Shown here: in pieces, positions 1 through 9,442 of the stretch
How positions within the stretch are numbered: position 1 is the first letter of the stretch
How the letters are laid out: each line of letters begins with the position of its first letter
Assembly (NCBI RefSeq): GCF_026239555.1
Contig: NZ_JAPIVP010000001.1
Span: 124,001 to 188,000 of the forward strand
Length of the DNA: 64,000 bases
Direction of reading: 5' to 3'
Origin: Pedobacter sp. PF22-3
GTDB taxonomy: Bacteria > Bacteroidota > Bacteroidia > Sphingobacteriales > Sphingobacteriaceae
Made by a program: the position numbers and the translations under genes
Notes under the pieces: model-generated
Database searches by the model: none
Told to the model about the DNA's origin: nothing
What the model saw: the letters and a program-made list of their open reading frames with translations, nothing else

Positions 1-681
1 TCTGTTGGTTACGATTTTAATATTGTCTTCCAGCTTAAAATTGATCTGTTTCGAATTTCCGCCACCTATATATAAGGTATCGTAATTGAAAACCGTTTTA
101 TAAATTTCGATTACCTTTCTTAACCTTTTGTTCCAGCGTTCCGTACCAATTTTTTCGAATGCCTTGTTACCGATATAATCGTCGTAATCTTCCTCTTTAT
201 TGATTGGGAAATGCGCCAGTTCCAGGTGAGGAAGCAGTTCTCCATCAAACAATAGCGCTGTACCAAAGCCTGTACCCACTGTAAAAACAATTTCGAAGCC
301 CTTGCCATCAACAACCCCTAAGCCTTGCTGGTCGGCATCATTTACCAAACGCACAGGCTTACCAAGCTCGTTGGCCACGCGTTGTGCAAGATCTACATCG
401 GCCCATTTATTTTTAGCCAGGTTGGGAGCAGTTTTTACAATCCCATTTTTAACGTAACCCGGAAATCCGATTGATATACGATTATAACTGTCAGGAAAAG
501 GCTTAATTAGTTCTACAATACCTGTTACAATATCTTTTGGCGTAGCTTCTGGCGGGGTTTTGCTTTTTAAATATTCGGTAATCATATTTCCGCTTTCATC
601 TAAAAGAACCGTTTTAATACTGGTACCGCCAATATCTATAGATAATATATTGTTGTTTTCAGCTTTTTTCTCTGTAGCCAT
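1..681 (-). CDS. ppgK: ROK-family polyphosphate glucokinase (partial, C-terminus outside window)
   Basis: The first 227 codons read from ATG at 681 to the window edge. An N-terminal ATPase loop DIGGTSIK (about residues 15-22), then GFPGYV, NDADQQGLG and VGTGFGTALLFDG are the phosphate-1, catalytic-Asp and phosphate-2 signatures of the actin-like ROK/polyphosphate glucokinase fold. HLELAHFPI resembles the region after the active site in PpgK. The expected role is cytoplasmic phosphorylation of glucose using polyphosphate and/or ATP; the donor cannot be told from sequence. A PPK2 kinase at 24033 fits a polyphosphate-using cell. The gene is divergent from the hydroxylase gene at 846. A plain ROK glucokinase is the alternative. 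Confidence 0.85.
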   Translation of the reverse strand, partial: MATEKKAENNNILSIDIGGTSIKTVLLDESGNMITEYLKSKTPPEATPKDIVTGIVELIKPFPDSYNRISIGFPGYVKNGIVKTAPNLAKNKWADVDLAQRVANELGKPVRLVNDADQQGLGVVDGKGFEIVFTVGTGFGTALLFDGELLPHLELAHFPINKEEDYDDYIGNKAFEKIGTERWNKRLRKVIEIYKTVFNYDTLYIGGGNSKQINFKLEDNIKIVTNR

Positions 682-765
682 AATTCTGTATTTATAATTC
701 CGAAGTTCTGCAAATAAATTAAAACAACAAACATTAAATGAATATGGAAGTAATTTAGGTGTAAT

Positions 766-805
766 AATATATTCTATAAAATCTATATATTTAGTAGAAT
801 ATATT
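766..805. promoter_or_regulatory. 11-bp inverted repeat in divergent promoter region
   Basis: AATATATTCTA (766-776) and TAGAATATATT (795-805) are perfect inverted copies separated by 18 bases in the 164-bp space between the diverging glucokinase and hydroxylase genes. The position suits a dimeric regulator or overlapping divergent promoters. The region is very AT-rich, so chance is not excluded. Confidence 0.35.
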
Positions 806-845
806 TAAGTTTGTTCCGTTAAAGTTAAAAAAGATATAAATTGTT

Positions 846-2081
846 ATGACGGTAAACTACCTTGCATTTGCTATACCAGCATTTTTTATTTTTGTATTTA
901 TTGAATTTAAGATTGCCCAACACCAAAAGAAGGCTAAAATCTTTAAATATGAGAGTACAGTTGCAAATTTTAGTGTAGGTATTGCCGAAAGGTTGCTCAA
1001 TTTATTCATTGCGGCAAGTTTTTACCAGGTGTACCACTGGGTATATGCCAACTATGCTATTTTCGATATTTCTACTCAATGGTATGTTTGGATCTTGTTG
1101 TTGCTCTCCACCGATTTCGTCTGGTATTGGTACCATAGACTAGGACATGAAATCAATTTTTTGTGGGCTGCACATATTGTGCATCACCAGAGCGAAGAGT
1201 TTAATTTATCAGCAGCAGCCCGGATTACTACTATTCAGGCTATTTTGCGTAATGTTTTCTGGTGTACCCTACCATTGCTAGGTTTTCATCCCAACATGAT
1301 CATTACCATCCTTTTGGCCCATGGTGCTTATTCGTTTTTTACGCATACGCAATTGATAGGCAAATTGGGCTGGCTCGAAAATATATTGATTACGCCTTCG
1401 CTGCATGGGGTCCATCATGCATCAGATGAGAAATACCTCGATAAAAACTATGGTGACGTTTTTGTTTTCTGGGACAAATTATTCGGCACTTTCCAGGCGG
1501 AAGAAGAGGCTCCTAAATATGGCTTAACACATCCTATTAAGAGTTATAGTTTCCTTTGGCAGCACTTTCATTATTATTTAGAAATAGGAGAGGCCTATAG
1601 GCGCGCAAATGGATTTAAGGCCAAATGGGATGCTATTTTCGGGAGTCCGGCTTTAATGGATCAAAACATCAGGCCGATTTTAGAAGAACGTTATTATCAA
1701 AATAAATTACAACATGATGCGAAACCTAAGCCCAGGTTTAAAATTTATCTGAATATCCAGCTCATTATGGTGGTATCGATGCTTACAGGCACAACCATGT
1801 TTTACGAATCGTTAACTTTAGTACATAAAGTAGCGATATTGATTTTTATCCTGGTTACCCTGATCAATATCGGCGCCCTGTTAGAGCAGCGCAAGTGGAT
1901 TTATTACCTCGAATGTTTCAGGTTGATATTGGTATTCGGTTACCTCTTCTATAGTTTTAATATTATTGAATTTTTAATATTCCCTGTTGTAGGATTGATC
2001 ATTCTCGAACGTAACTTTTCTTTGAATAGCTTGTATAAGAAACACGTTTTAAACTACCAATCCAACACAATTAATACATAG
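846..2081 (+). CDS. sterol desaturase / fatty acid hydroxylase family membrane protein
   Basis: 411 aa. The histidine clusters of the di-iron membrane hydroxylase family are present: HRLGH (97-101), HIVHH (110-114), HTQ (167) and HGVHH (187-191), the last followed by ASDEKYLDKNYG as in alkylglycerol-monooxygenase-like members. Hydrophobic segments near 5-20, 80-95 and 130-165 form the catalytic membrane core. Another hydrophobic half (about 300-395) carries no metal ligands, an extension also found in alkylglycerol monooxygenase relatives. It probably oxidises a lipid or carotenoid C-H bond at the inner membrane; the substrate is unknown. The ATG at 846 fits the first membrane helix. It is followed by the sigma factor gene on the same strand, but nothing suggests co-function. 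Confidence 0.85.
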   Translation: MTVNYLAFAIPAFFIFVFIEFKIAQHQKKAKIFKYESTVANFSVGIAERLLNLFIAASFYQVYHWVYANYAIFDISTQWYVWILLLLSTDFVWYWYHRLGHEINFLWAAHIVHHQSEEFNLSAAARITTIQAILRNVFWCTLPLLGFHPNMIITILLAHGAYSFFTHTQLIGKLGWLENILITPSLHGVHHASDEKYLDKNYGDVFVFWDKLFGTFQAEEEAPKYGLTHPIKSYSFLWQHFHYYLEIGEAYRRANGFKAKWDAIFGSPALMDQNIRPILEERYYQNKLQHDAKPKPRFKIYLNIQLIMVVSMLTGTTMFYESLTLVHKVAILIFILVTLINIGALLEQRKWIYYLECFRLILVFGYLFYSFNIIEFLIFPVVGLIILERNFSLNSLYKKHVLNYQSNTINT

Positions 2082-2145
2082 GTAACCTAAATGAAAAGAT
2101 TATTTAATATTACCGTAACGTTGCCGGGCTACTTTTGCTGGCAAG

Positions 2146-2712
2146 ATGATGGATGTATATTTAAGTAAAAGTGATGAAGACTTAATGTCTTTAGTGGCAA
2201 ATCGGGACAGCCTGGCATTGGAAACACTTTTTAACCGGTATTATCCTGCTTTATGCAAATTTACCTCTATTTACATTAAAGATTATAACAAGTCTGAAGA
2301 ACTTATTGCTGATCTTTTTATGAAGCTTTGGGATAAAAGAAACGAACTTCAGATAAAATCGATCAAAAAATACCTGTTTACTGCAGCTAAAAACTTGGCC
2401 TTTAATGAAATTCAACGTGTAAAACTCCATATTTTAAGCATCAATGATCGTGAAGATACACTTGATTACCCGGATACTTATTTAAATCCCCAAGAACAGC
2501 TTACCAGCAGGGAATCCTATGCTGAAATTATGGATCTCATAAACCTTTTACCCGATCGGCAGCGGGAAGTGCTTTTAATGAGCCGCATCGATATGCTGGA
2601 GAAAAACATTATTGCCGATTTATTGGGCATTTCGGTAAGAACGGTAGAAACTTTACTCTATCAGGCGGTGAAAAACTTTAGATCGCTCACAACTGACCGA
2701 TTGGAAATCTAA
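2146..2712 (+). CDS. FecI-like ECF RNA polymerase sigma factor
   Basis: 188 aa. Region 2 covers about residues 25-95 (LFNRYYPALCKFTSIYI, then SEELIADLFMKLWDKR, typical sigma-2.1/2.2 text). Region 4 covers about 125-180, with LLPDRQREVLLMSRIDMLEKNIIADLLGISVRTVETLL as its helix-turn-helix. It belongs to the Bacteroidota sigma-70 family 1 group that pairs with a FecR anti-sigma and an STN-domain SusC receptor, all found downstream. It should direct transcription of the SusCD/phosphoesterase genes when the receptor is occupied. ATGs at 2146 and 2149 are equivalent. Unlike most such pairs, 507 bp separates it from fecR. Confidence 0.9.
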   Translation: MMDVYLSKSDEDLMSLVANRDSLALETLFNRYYPALCKFTSIYIKDYNKSEELIADLFMKLWDKRNELQIKSIKKYLFTAAKNLAFNEIQRVKLHILSINDREDTLDYPDTYLNPQEQLTSRESYAEIMDLINLLPDRQREVLLMSRIDMLEKNIIADLLGISVRTVETLLYQAVKNFRSLTTDRLEI

Positions 2713-3219
2713 TTCAATTTCTTCTTTTGCTTGAAAGGACACTTAATTAACTCTCATTTTCCTTGAGAAGATCATTTATCGAAATATTACTTACATTAGT
2801 TTTTGGAAAGGCAGGTTCAGTTTTCCATCTGTGTTTTCACCCCGCTTTTTGGTACGAGTTCCGATGAAGGATCGGGTTTATTTAACCCAGGCAGGTGCTC
2901 AGAAACCTAAATTCATTTGTACCGGAAATCAGGATAATTTGATTTTGCTATAGGCTGTTGTACCTATACCTGACAGGAGCGGATCCCGGTTTTTTCAATC
3001 TGGATGTAGTGGGTGCCGGGGCTGTAGTACCTATGAAATACTGGCCTTTCATTTCCAAATCAAAAGAATTTATATTTTTCCATAATGAAACAAGGCTTCA
3101 ATATTATTGATTTATTTAAGTCGCTCTTTATGCTTAACAATTTGTTAACAATAACTTGATCTTTTTCGATACGTATCGGCATCCGATAATCTGTCTTACA
3201 CACAGAACAGCATGACTAA
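2713..3219. other. 507-bp intergenic region between sigma and anti-sigma genes
   Basis: No frame here gives a convincing protein on either strand. Visible pieces are two short similar strings, GCTGTTGTACCTATACC (about 2951) and GCTGTAGTACCTATGAA (about 3021), an inverted AACAATTTGTTAACAAT-type stretch near 3137, and CGATACGTATCG (3169-3180), a perfect 12-bp palindrome about 40 bp before fecR. It may hold the sigma-dependent promoter for fecR-susCD. I cannot identify a gene remnant. Confidence 0.4.
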
Positions 3220-4224
3220 ATGGACCAACGTTATTACAAACTAATAGAAGATTACAGCAAGAAAACCATAGGCAGTGAAGATTTAACTGATTTATTGATG
3301 TGGGTGGGCAGCAGCCAGGAGAACCAGCAGATTTTCAGGGAAACCTTACAGGCTTTTGAAGCAGCAGATTATTCCTTTAATAAACCTGTTAATCAGCAAA
3401 AAAGCTGGTCGGCCATTCAACAGCATATTGAAAATAATGCTGAACACTCGCAAATTATAAAAAAAATCAATTACCGCAGGTATTTTACAATAGCAGCTGC
3501 TATCATGGTGATCGCTTTGTTGCCAATACTTTACTTTAATAATTTTCATTCAAAAGCAAAAGAAGTTATTGCTTATAACGAAATTTACAATCCGCGTGGA
3601 CAGAAAAGACTGGTAACCATGCCCGATGGTTCTAACATCTATTTAAACGGCGACAGTAAAATCCGCTACGCGCTAAATTTCAATACAGGCAAACGTGTTG
3701 TTTATTTATCAGGAGAAGCTTTTTTTGATGTGCAGCACCGCAGCAAACAGCCTTTTATAGTAAATACAGGAAAAGTAAGCACCACCGTGCTGGGTACGTC
3801 ATTTAATATTAATGCTTATCCATCTTTAAAAGATATTACCGTTACGGTACAGACCGGAAAAGTTGGGGTAATATTCTCAAAAAACGGTAAAAACAGCCTA
3901 GTGCGGTTTTTACTGCCGAATGAACAGCTCACCATCGATAAAAACAGTGGCAAGCTTAACAAAATGCAGGTAAATGCCACCGATTTTAACGGTTGGAGGG
4001 AGTATAAGCTTTTTTTCTATGACAAACCTTTAAGTGAAATCGCCGAGGTAATTGCCCGTGAATATGATCTTGATATTGAAATTAAAACCGAAGCTTTAAA
4101 AGGTATTAAGCTTACGGCAAAATTTGATAAATGTTCGGTAAAGCAGATTATGGATGTAATTGCTAAGCTATCTAACTCAAAATATACAATCTATGAAAAT
4201 AAAGTAATCATTTATGAACGATAA
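3220..4224 (+). CDS. FecR-family anti-sigma factor
   Basis: 334 aa. A cytoplasmic N-terminus (1-88) should bind the sigma factor. A single membrane segment lies at about 89-108 (FTIAAAIMVIALLPILYF). The periplasmic FecR domain follows at about 120-235 (RGQKRLVTMPDGSNIYLNGDS, then GEAFFDVQH and VLGTSFNINAY). A C-terminal DUF4974 module ends the protein (about 258-332: YDKPLSEIAEVIAREYDLDIEIK). DUF4974 is related to the STN domain of receptors. The protein should relay the SusC occupancy signal to the sigma factor at 2146. The susC gene begins 118 bp downstream. Confidence 0.93.
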   Translation: MDQRYYKLIEDYSKKTIGSEDLTDLLMWVGSSQENQQIFRETLQAFEAADYSFNKPVNQQKSWSAIQQHIENNAEHSQIIKKINYRRYFTIAAAIMVIALLPILYFNNFHSKAKEVIAYNEIYNPRGQKRLVTMPDGSNIYLNGDSKIRYALNFNTGKRVVYLSGEAFFDVQHRSKQPFIVNTGKVSTTVLGTSFNINAYPSLKDITVTVQTGKVGVIFSKNGKNSLVRFLLPNEQLTIDKNSGKLNKMQVNATDFNGWREYKLFFYDKPLSEIAEVIAREYDLDIEIKTEALKGIKLTAKFDKCSVKQIMDVIAKLSNSKYTIYENKVIIYER

Positions 4225-4342
4225 ATTATAAAGATAGATATGATATAAAATTACTAATCCGAAAAAATGGCTCGAAATGCTGGACACATTTCAAGCCTTG
4301 AAAACTGTATACTCATTTGACAAAGTAAAACTTAGTAAAGTT

Positions 4343-7300
4343 ATGAAAATTAATACCAGGTGGATTAAAAATTTCCATCAGTATCCCTCAAAAATTATGG
4401 TTTTTATCACCATAATTATGTTGAATATGCTCTCTTTCTCCTTATATACCTATGCACAAAGCGACAGGAAAATCCTCTTCGAAGCTGATGGCATTACCCT
4501 TAAAAAAGCTTTCGAAAATTTGGAAAAGCTTAGTGGAAACAGTATTGCCTATAACAATAATCAGCTTAACGACCAGAGAAAAGTATATGTACCGCGCGGA
4601 CAGCGATCGGTTAGCGAGATACTGGATCTGCTGTTAAAAGGATTGCCTTTTAACTATAAATTAAGTGGAGCGGGTAATATCCTGATTACGGCAAAAAATA
4701 CTAATGCAGGTAAACTTAGTGGTAAGGTGGTAGATGAAAATAACCAGCCGATTCCGGCAGCAACCATAAAAATAGTTGAGTTAAGCCGCGTTACACAAAC
4801 CGATAATGAGGGTAATTTTAACATTTCTGTGGTGCCTGGAACATACACTATTGAAGTAAGCTTTATTACTTACCAAACTAACAGGGTTCAGAATTTACTG
4901 GTAACCAACAATAATATAACCAAAGTGGGAACCATTAAACTTAAGTCATCTGATAACTCGTTAGATGATGTTGTGGTTACAGCTTTAGGGATTAAACGTT
5001 CGGAACGCGCTTTGGGCTATGCCATTGCCTCTTTAGATAGTTCTGCATTTACCAACGCAGTTGCAACCAACTGGACAGATGCATTATCAGGAAAAGTTGC
5101 AGGTTTGAACCTGGTTCGTAACAGTGGCCTCGCCGGATCTAATAAAATCATCCTTCGTGGAGAAAATAATTTAACCGGCGACAATGAAGCTTTAATTGTT
5201 ATTGATGGTGTTGTGGCCAGCAGTAGTGCAAAACGTACTGCAGGCACAGGTGGTGGCGTGTACGGAACATCTGGAGATATTTTGCCGACAGATTTTGGAA
5301 GTGCACTTAACGACTTAAATTCAGAGGATATTGAAAATGTTACGGTATTGAAAGGCCCGGCAGCATCAGCCCTTTATGGTCAGCGTGGTGCCAACGGAGC
5401 CATTGTAATAACCACTAAATCGGCCGGTAGCAAAAAGAGAAAATTCAACATCACATATACTTCCAATACAGCTTTTGAACAGATCAACAGAGGACCGGAT
5501 ATTCAGCAAGAGTATGGTGCAGGTGTTGGCGGTGCAAGTTATTACAGTTTCGGAACAAATGCCGATGGTGCAGATACACATGCAACCAGTTCTACTTATG
5601 GGCCCAGGTTTGATGGTACGAGTATGTTTTTTCAATATGATCCTACTACACAAAAAGGAGGAACTGTACGCACCCCCTGGGTTGCTTACCCAAATGCACT
5701 GGACGCATTTTTTAAAACAGGTGTTGAAACCACCAATTCGGTAAGCCTGGATGGCAACGCCGGAAAAGTAGGTTTACGTTTTATGGCAAGCCACGGCAAC
5801 AACGACTGGATTGTTCCGAATACCAGTTTGGAACGCACATCTGTTTCTTTATCAGGCAACAGCAATGTAACCAAAAAACTGAGCATTGTTTTTAAAGCCA
5901 GTTATAATAACAGGCATAGTGATAACTTACCTGCCACAGGTTATGGTAATCAGTCGTTGATGTACTGGTTTATGTTTGCACATCCAAATATGAATCTCGA
6001 CTGGTTTAAAAACTATTGGGTTGCCGGACAGGAGCAACGAAAATTTCTTGACTTAACTTCCAGCTTCCCCGAAGGCCCGTATGCCATTTCTGAACAATAT
6101 CTGAACGGACAAAGAAGAAATGGTATTCTTGGGAATATTCAGGCTACTTATAAGTTTACCAATGATTTAACTTTGCTGGTACGTTCATCTATTGATTATA
6201 ATCGCGATATCCGCGAAACAAGTCGCCCTTGGGACGCCGCAGGCGCAAAATTTGCACAGGGATCTTATCGTGTACAGTATATTAATTCGTACGAAGTAAA
6301 TGCCGATTTCCTATTAAGGTACAACAAGGACTTGAGCAGAGACCTTAAACTTTCTGCAACAGTGGGCGGTAGCCAGTTAAGAAACCGTTATTATAAATCG
6401 GAGTTACGTGCCGATGGATTGATTATTCCGGGATATTATAGCTTGGATAATAATCAGAATCCACTGATCTCGGTGCCTGACACTGCACGTTATAACATCA
6501 ACAGTTTGTATGGCACCATGTCGCTATCGTTAAAAAACTACCTTTATCTGGATTTAACGGGCAGACAGGATTGGAACAGTACTTTGGCATCGCCGTTGCG
6601 TACTGATAATGTTGGCTTTTTCTATCCATCAGCAAGTTTATCTTTTATTGCTTCCGATTTTTGGAAAATGCCTTCTGCCATCAGTTATTTCAAACTGCGC
6701 GGATCGATTGCTCAAGTGGGTAGCGGCGGTACAACACCATACCGAACAGCATATAACTATACTTTGGCTGCAAACGGAATTTATCCGGGTGGGGCAATGA
6801 CAAACCCAGGTATACTTCCAAACAATAACTTAAAGCCGTTATCTACTACCACCATTGAGGTAGGTGCAGAATTAAGATTATTTAAAAGCAGGTTAAATTT
6901 TGACTTTGCTGCATATACCGGAAGTACGAAAAACCAGATATTAAGCCGGTCGATAGATCGGGCCACAGGTTATTCGGTTGCTATATTCAACGCCGGCCGT
7001 GTAGATAATAAAGGTTTGGAAATGTCGGTAAACGCAACACCTTTACAAACCCGCTCATTCAAATGGACCGTTAACGGAACCTTTTCTGCAAATAGAAATA
7101 CCATTAAAGAACTCGCGGATAGCGCTGTTATATTGCGAACTGGTCCTATTGGCGGAACGCAGATTGTAGCAAATATTGGAGGTAGTTTGGGCGACATGTA
7201 CGGTTTCGGACTGAAACGTTCGCCTGACGGACAGGTGATATTCGATAATACCGGTAAAGCTATTCCCGATCAAACGCAGTTAAAATACCTTGGAAATACC

Positions 7301-7846
7301 ATGCCTAAATTCAGGTTCAGCTTTGGCACGGGTGTAACTTACAAAGGGTTTGCTGCCAATGTGTTATTTGATGCACAATTGGGTGCTGTAGCCCACTCGT
7401 TAACATTTGCAAGGATGGCTGGTTTGGGTAAATTGAAGCTAACCTTGCCGGGAAGATATGGAGGGCTCATTGGAGAGGGTGTAGTATTGAACCCTGATGG
7501 CGTTACCTACAGTCCAAATAAAACAGTAGCAACTGATATCGGTGCGTTTTACGAAGCCATGTACGGCTCAAACAATGCCGAAGGAAGTACTTTCAGAACC
7601 GATTACCTGAAATTCAGAGAGGCCAACATCAATTATACCTTCTCTAAGAGATTGGTTTCGAGTTTAGGATTAAGCCGCATCACCATCGGCGTGTACGGAC
7701 GTAACCTCTATACCTGGTCGCCATGGCCAGCCTTCGATCCTGAATTTGGTACACTATCCGGTAGCGATATTGTAACCGGTTTTGAAGTAGGGCAGCTGCC
7801 ATCAACCAGAACCTTTGGTGCACGTTTAGTAGTGGGTATAAACTAA
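4343..7846 (+). CDS. SusC/RagA-family TonB-linked outer membrane receptor with STN domain
   Basis: 1167 aa from ATG 4343. This start is preferred over the ATG at 4277 because it begins the signal peptide (about 1-39, ending TYAQ). Domains are an STN signalling module (about 44-112), a carboxypeptidase-regulatory-like domain (about 124-200: GKLSGKVVDENNQPIPAATIKI), a plug beginning DDVVVTALGIKRSERALGYA (about 208), and a 22-strand-type barrel to the C-terminus. The STN domain indicates a receptor that signals through FecR and the ECF sigma factor just upstream. Paired with the SusD 7 bp downstream, it should import a ligand bound at the cell surface. The neighbouring phosphoesterases suggest a phosphate ester, which is inference. 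Confidence 0.95.
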   Translation: MKINTRWIKNFHQYPSKIMVFITIIMLNMLSFSLYTYAQSDRKILFEADGITLKKAFENLEKLSGNSIAYNNNQLNDQRKVYVPRGQRSVSEILDLLLKGLPFNYKLSGAGNILITAKNTNAGKLSGKVVDENNQPIPAATIKIVELSRVTQTDNEGNFNISVVPGTYTIEVSFITYQTNRVQNLLVTNNNITKVGTIKLKSSDNSLDDVVVTALGIKRSERALGYAIASLDSSAFTNAVATNWTDALSGKVAGLNLVRNSGLAGSNKIILRGENNLTGDNEALIVIDGVVASSSAKRTAGTGGGVYGTSGDILPTDFGSALNDLNSEDIENVTVLKGPAASALYGQRGANGAIVITTKSAGSKKRKFNITYTSNTAFEQINRGPDIQQEYGAGVGGASYYSFGTNADGADTHATSSTYGPRFDGTSMFFQYDPTTQKGGTVRTPWVAYPNALDAFFKTGVETTNSVSLDGNAGKVGLRFMASHGNNDWIVPNTSLERTSVSLSGNSNVTKKLSIVFKASYNNRHSDNLPATGYGNQSLMYWFMFAHPNMNLDWFKNYWVAGQEQRKFLDLTSSFPEGPYAISEQYLNGQRRNGILGNIQATYKFTNDLTLLVRSSIDYNRDIRETSRPWDAAGAKFAQGSYRVQYINSYEVNADFLLRYNKDLSRDLKLSATVGGSQLRNRYYKSELRADGLIIPGYYSLDNNQNPLISVPDTARYNINSLYGTMSLSLKNYLYLDLTGRQDWNSTLASPLRTDNVGFFYPSASLSFIASDFWKMPSAISYFKLRGSIAQVGSGGTTPYRTAYNYTLAANGIYPGGAMTNPGILPNNNLKPLSTTTIEVGAELRLFKSRLNFDFAAYTGSTKNQILSRSIDRATGYSVAIFNAGRVDNKGLEMSVNATPLQTRSFKWTVNGTFSANRNTIKELADSAVILRTGPIGGTQIVANIGGSLGDMYGFGLKRSPDGQVIFDNTGKAIPDQTQLKYLGNTMPKFRFSFGTGVTYKGFAANVLFDAQLGAVAHSLTFARMAGLGKLKLTLPGRYGGLIGEGVVLNPDGVTYSPNKTVATDIGAFYEAMYGSNNAEGSTFRTDYLKFREANINYTFSKRLVSSLGLSRITIGVYGRNLYTWSPWPAFDPEFGTLSGSDIVTGFEVGQLPSTRTFGARLVVGIN

Positions 7847-7853
7847 TAAGAAA

Positions 7854-9434
7854 ATGAAAAAGATTAAAAATATTACAGGCTACGCTTTCTTACTGGTACT
7901 GGGGACCTCTTTTTTCTCCTGTAAGAAAGATTTCGATAAAATTAATACGGATCCGATAGGTGTACCCAAAGTAACAGCTGATAAGCTGCTGGCACCTACT
8001 TTAACCAACGTTTTGGGAGCCAACCTGATCCGTAACCGAAGCATTAACAACGAACTGATGCAGGTTACCGTTTCTACATTGGATGAGGTACTGGAAGGCA
8101 GGATTTACAGGTACGATATCAGACGTCAGTTATCTGATGCGATGTGGAATTCGTGGTATTCGGAGCTTACCAATATCAAGGATATCAATACCGTGGCCAG
8201 CGGAACCGATTCAGTTAGTGCTTCCTACAGGGCAATTTCGAAAATTGCCGAAGCCTGGACCATGCAATTGCTTACCGATACCTACGGCGACGTGCCTTAC
8301 ACACAGGCCAATCAGGGTAAATTCGGTGTGCTTGAACCCGCTTTTGATAAGCAGAAAGACATTTACATGTCGCTGCTAAGTAAACTGGAAGAGGCAAATA
8401 CCTTGTTAGCTTCCGGAAAAAATATTGTAGCCAGTAGCGATCCGGTATATAATGGTGATATCAATAAATGGCGCAGGTTTGGTAATTCGTTGTATTTAAG
8501 ATTATTGTTGCGTATCTCTGGCAAGGCCGAGGTAAGTGCACAGGTAATTGCCAAAATCAAAGAAATCGTTGATACCAACCCTGGCAAGTATCCGATTATG
8601 ATGGATAACAGCCATACCGCCCGCATTCTTTGGAACGGTACAAACAGCAGTACCGCGGTATATTCATCGCCGTTTATGGTAAACGTTAGGCCGGCTGATT
8701 TCAGGGCCTCTGCCATTGTCGACTTTTTTATCAATAACCTGACTAGCTGGGGCGATCCACGTATCAATCCTGCTTATGGAAAGAACGGGATAAACAGATG
8801 GGGTATTGCTGCTGGCCCGGCCGGATATGTTGGCATACAGAGTGCTTATCCGATAGGAAGTGGGGCACCGATAAAACAGGCATATTTTTATTCTGATGCA
8901 CAATCAGGTAATCCGGCAAGCCTGCAGACCGATGCTTCAACAGGTGTGATGATGGATGTGGCCGAAGTCGACTTTATCTTGGCAGAAGCAGCTGCCAGAG
9001 GCTGGATAAGCGGCACAGGCGAAAATTATTATTATAAAGGTATAGCAGATGGAATCAATTACTGGATACCAAGCTTGTACGCAAACGGTAATGATGCCGC
9101 AGTAAGGGATTATGCATTGAAAGGCGATTTTGCCTGGAATAATGCATTGCCTTTGGACAGTAAAGTTGTAGGGGCCAACAGTAAAATGGAACAGATTCAC
9201 CTGCAGAAATATTATGCTTTGTTTTTGGTCGATTTTCAGCAATGGTTTGAGTACAGAAGAACCGGTCACCCTTTACTTCCAAAAGGATCAAGTTTGTTAA
9301 ACGGTGGAAAAATGCCGGTGCGTTTGTACTATCCGATACTTGCCCAGTCAACAAACCCGACAAATTATAAAAATGTGCTGGTAGCGCAGGGACCAGACGA
9401 TGTGAATACATTAATGTGGTGGCAAAAACCTTAA
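7854..9434 (+). CDS. SusD/RagB-like surface lipoprotein
   Basis: 526 aa. Lipoprotein signal peptide with lipobox FFSC (Cys23) followed by KKDFDKINTDP, the usual start of the SusD-like_2 type. Helical repeat text such as AISKIAEAWTMQLLTDTYGDVPYTQA (quoted in part: YGDVPY about 143-148) and a C-terminal LQKYYALFLVDFQQWFEYRRTGHP region are typical of TPR-containing SusD proteins. It caps the SusC barrel and binds ligand outside the cell. It lies 7 bp after susC and 8 bp before the next gene, so the three are an operon. Confidence 0.93.
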   Translation: MKKIKNITGYAFLLVLGTSFFSCKKDFDKINTDPIGVPKVTADKLLAPTLTNVLGANLIRNRSINNELMQVTVSTLDEVLEGRIYRYDIRRQLSDAMWNSWYSELTNIKDINTVASGTDSVSASYRAISKIAEAWTMQLLTDTYGDVPYTQANQGKFGVLEPAFDKQKDIYMSLLSKLEEANTLLASGKNIVASSDPVYNGDINKWRRFGNSLYLRLLLRISGKAEVSAQVIAKIKEIVDTNPGKYPIMMDNSHTARILWNGTNSSTAVYSSPFMVNVRPADFRASAIVDFFINNLTSWGDPRINPAYGKNGINRWGIAAGPAGYVGIQSAYPIGSGAPIKQAYFYSDAQSGNPASLQTDASTGVMMDVAEVDFILAEAAARGWISGTGENYYYKGIADGINYWIPSLYANGNDAAVRDYALKGDFAWNNALPLDSKVVGANSKMEQIHLQKYYALFLVDFQQWFEYRRTGHPLLPKGSSLLNGGKMPVRLYYPILAQSTNPTNYKNVLVAQGPDDVNTLMWWQKP

Positions 9435-9442
9435 ATAAATTG

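Noticed and set aside
8363..8767. 134-codon antisense frame inside susD
   Set aside because: Shadow of the SusD coding frame; no signal or domain of its own.
4343..9434. SusC/SusD as a classical polysaccharide utilisation locus
   Set aside because: No glycoside hydrolase, lyase or sugar transporter in the locus; the linked enzymes are phosphoesterases and an esterase.
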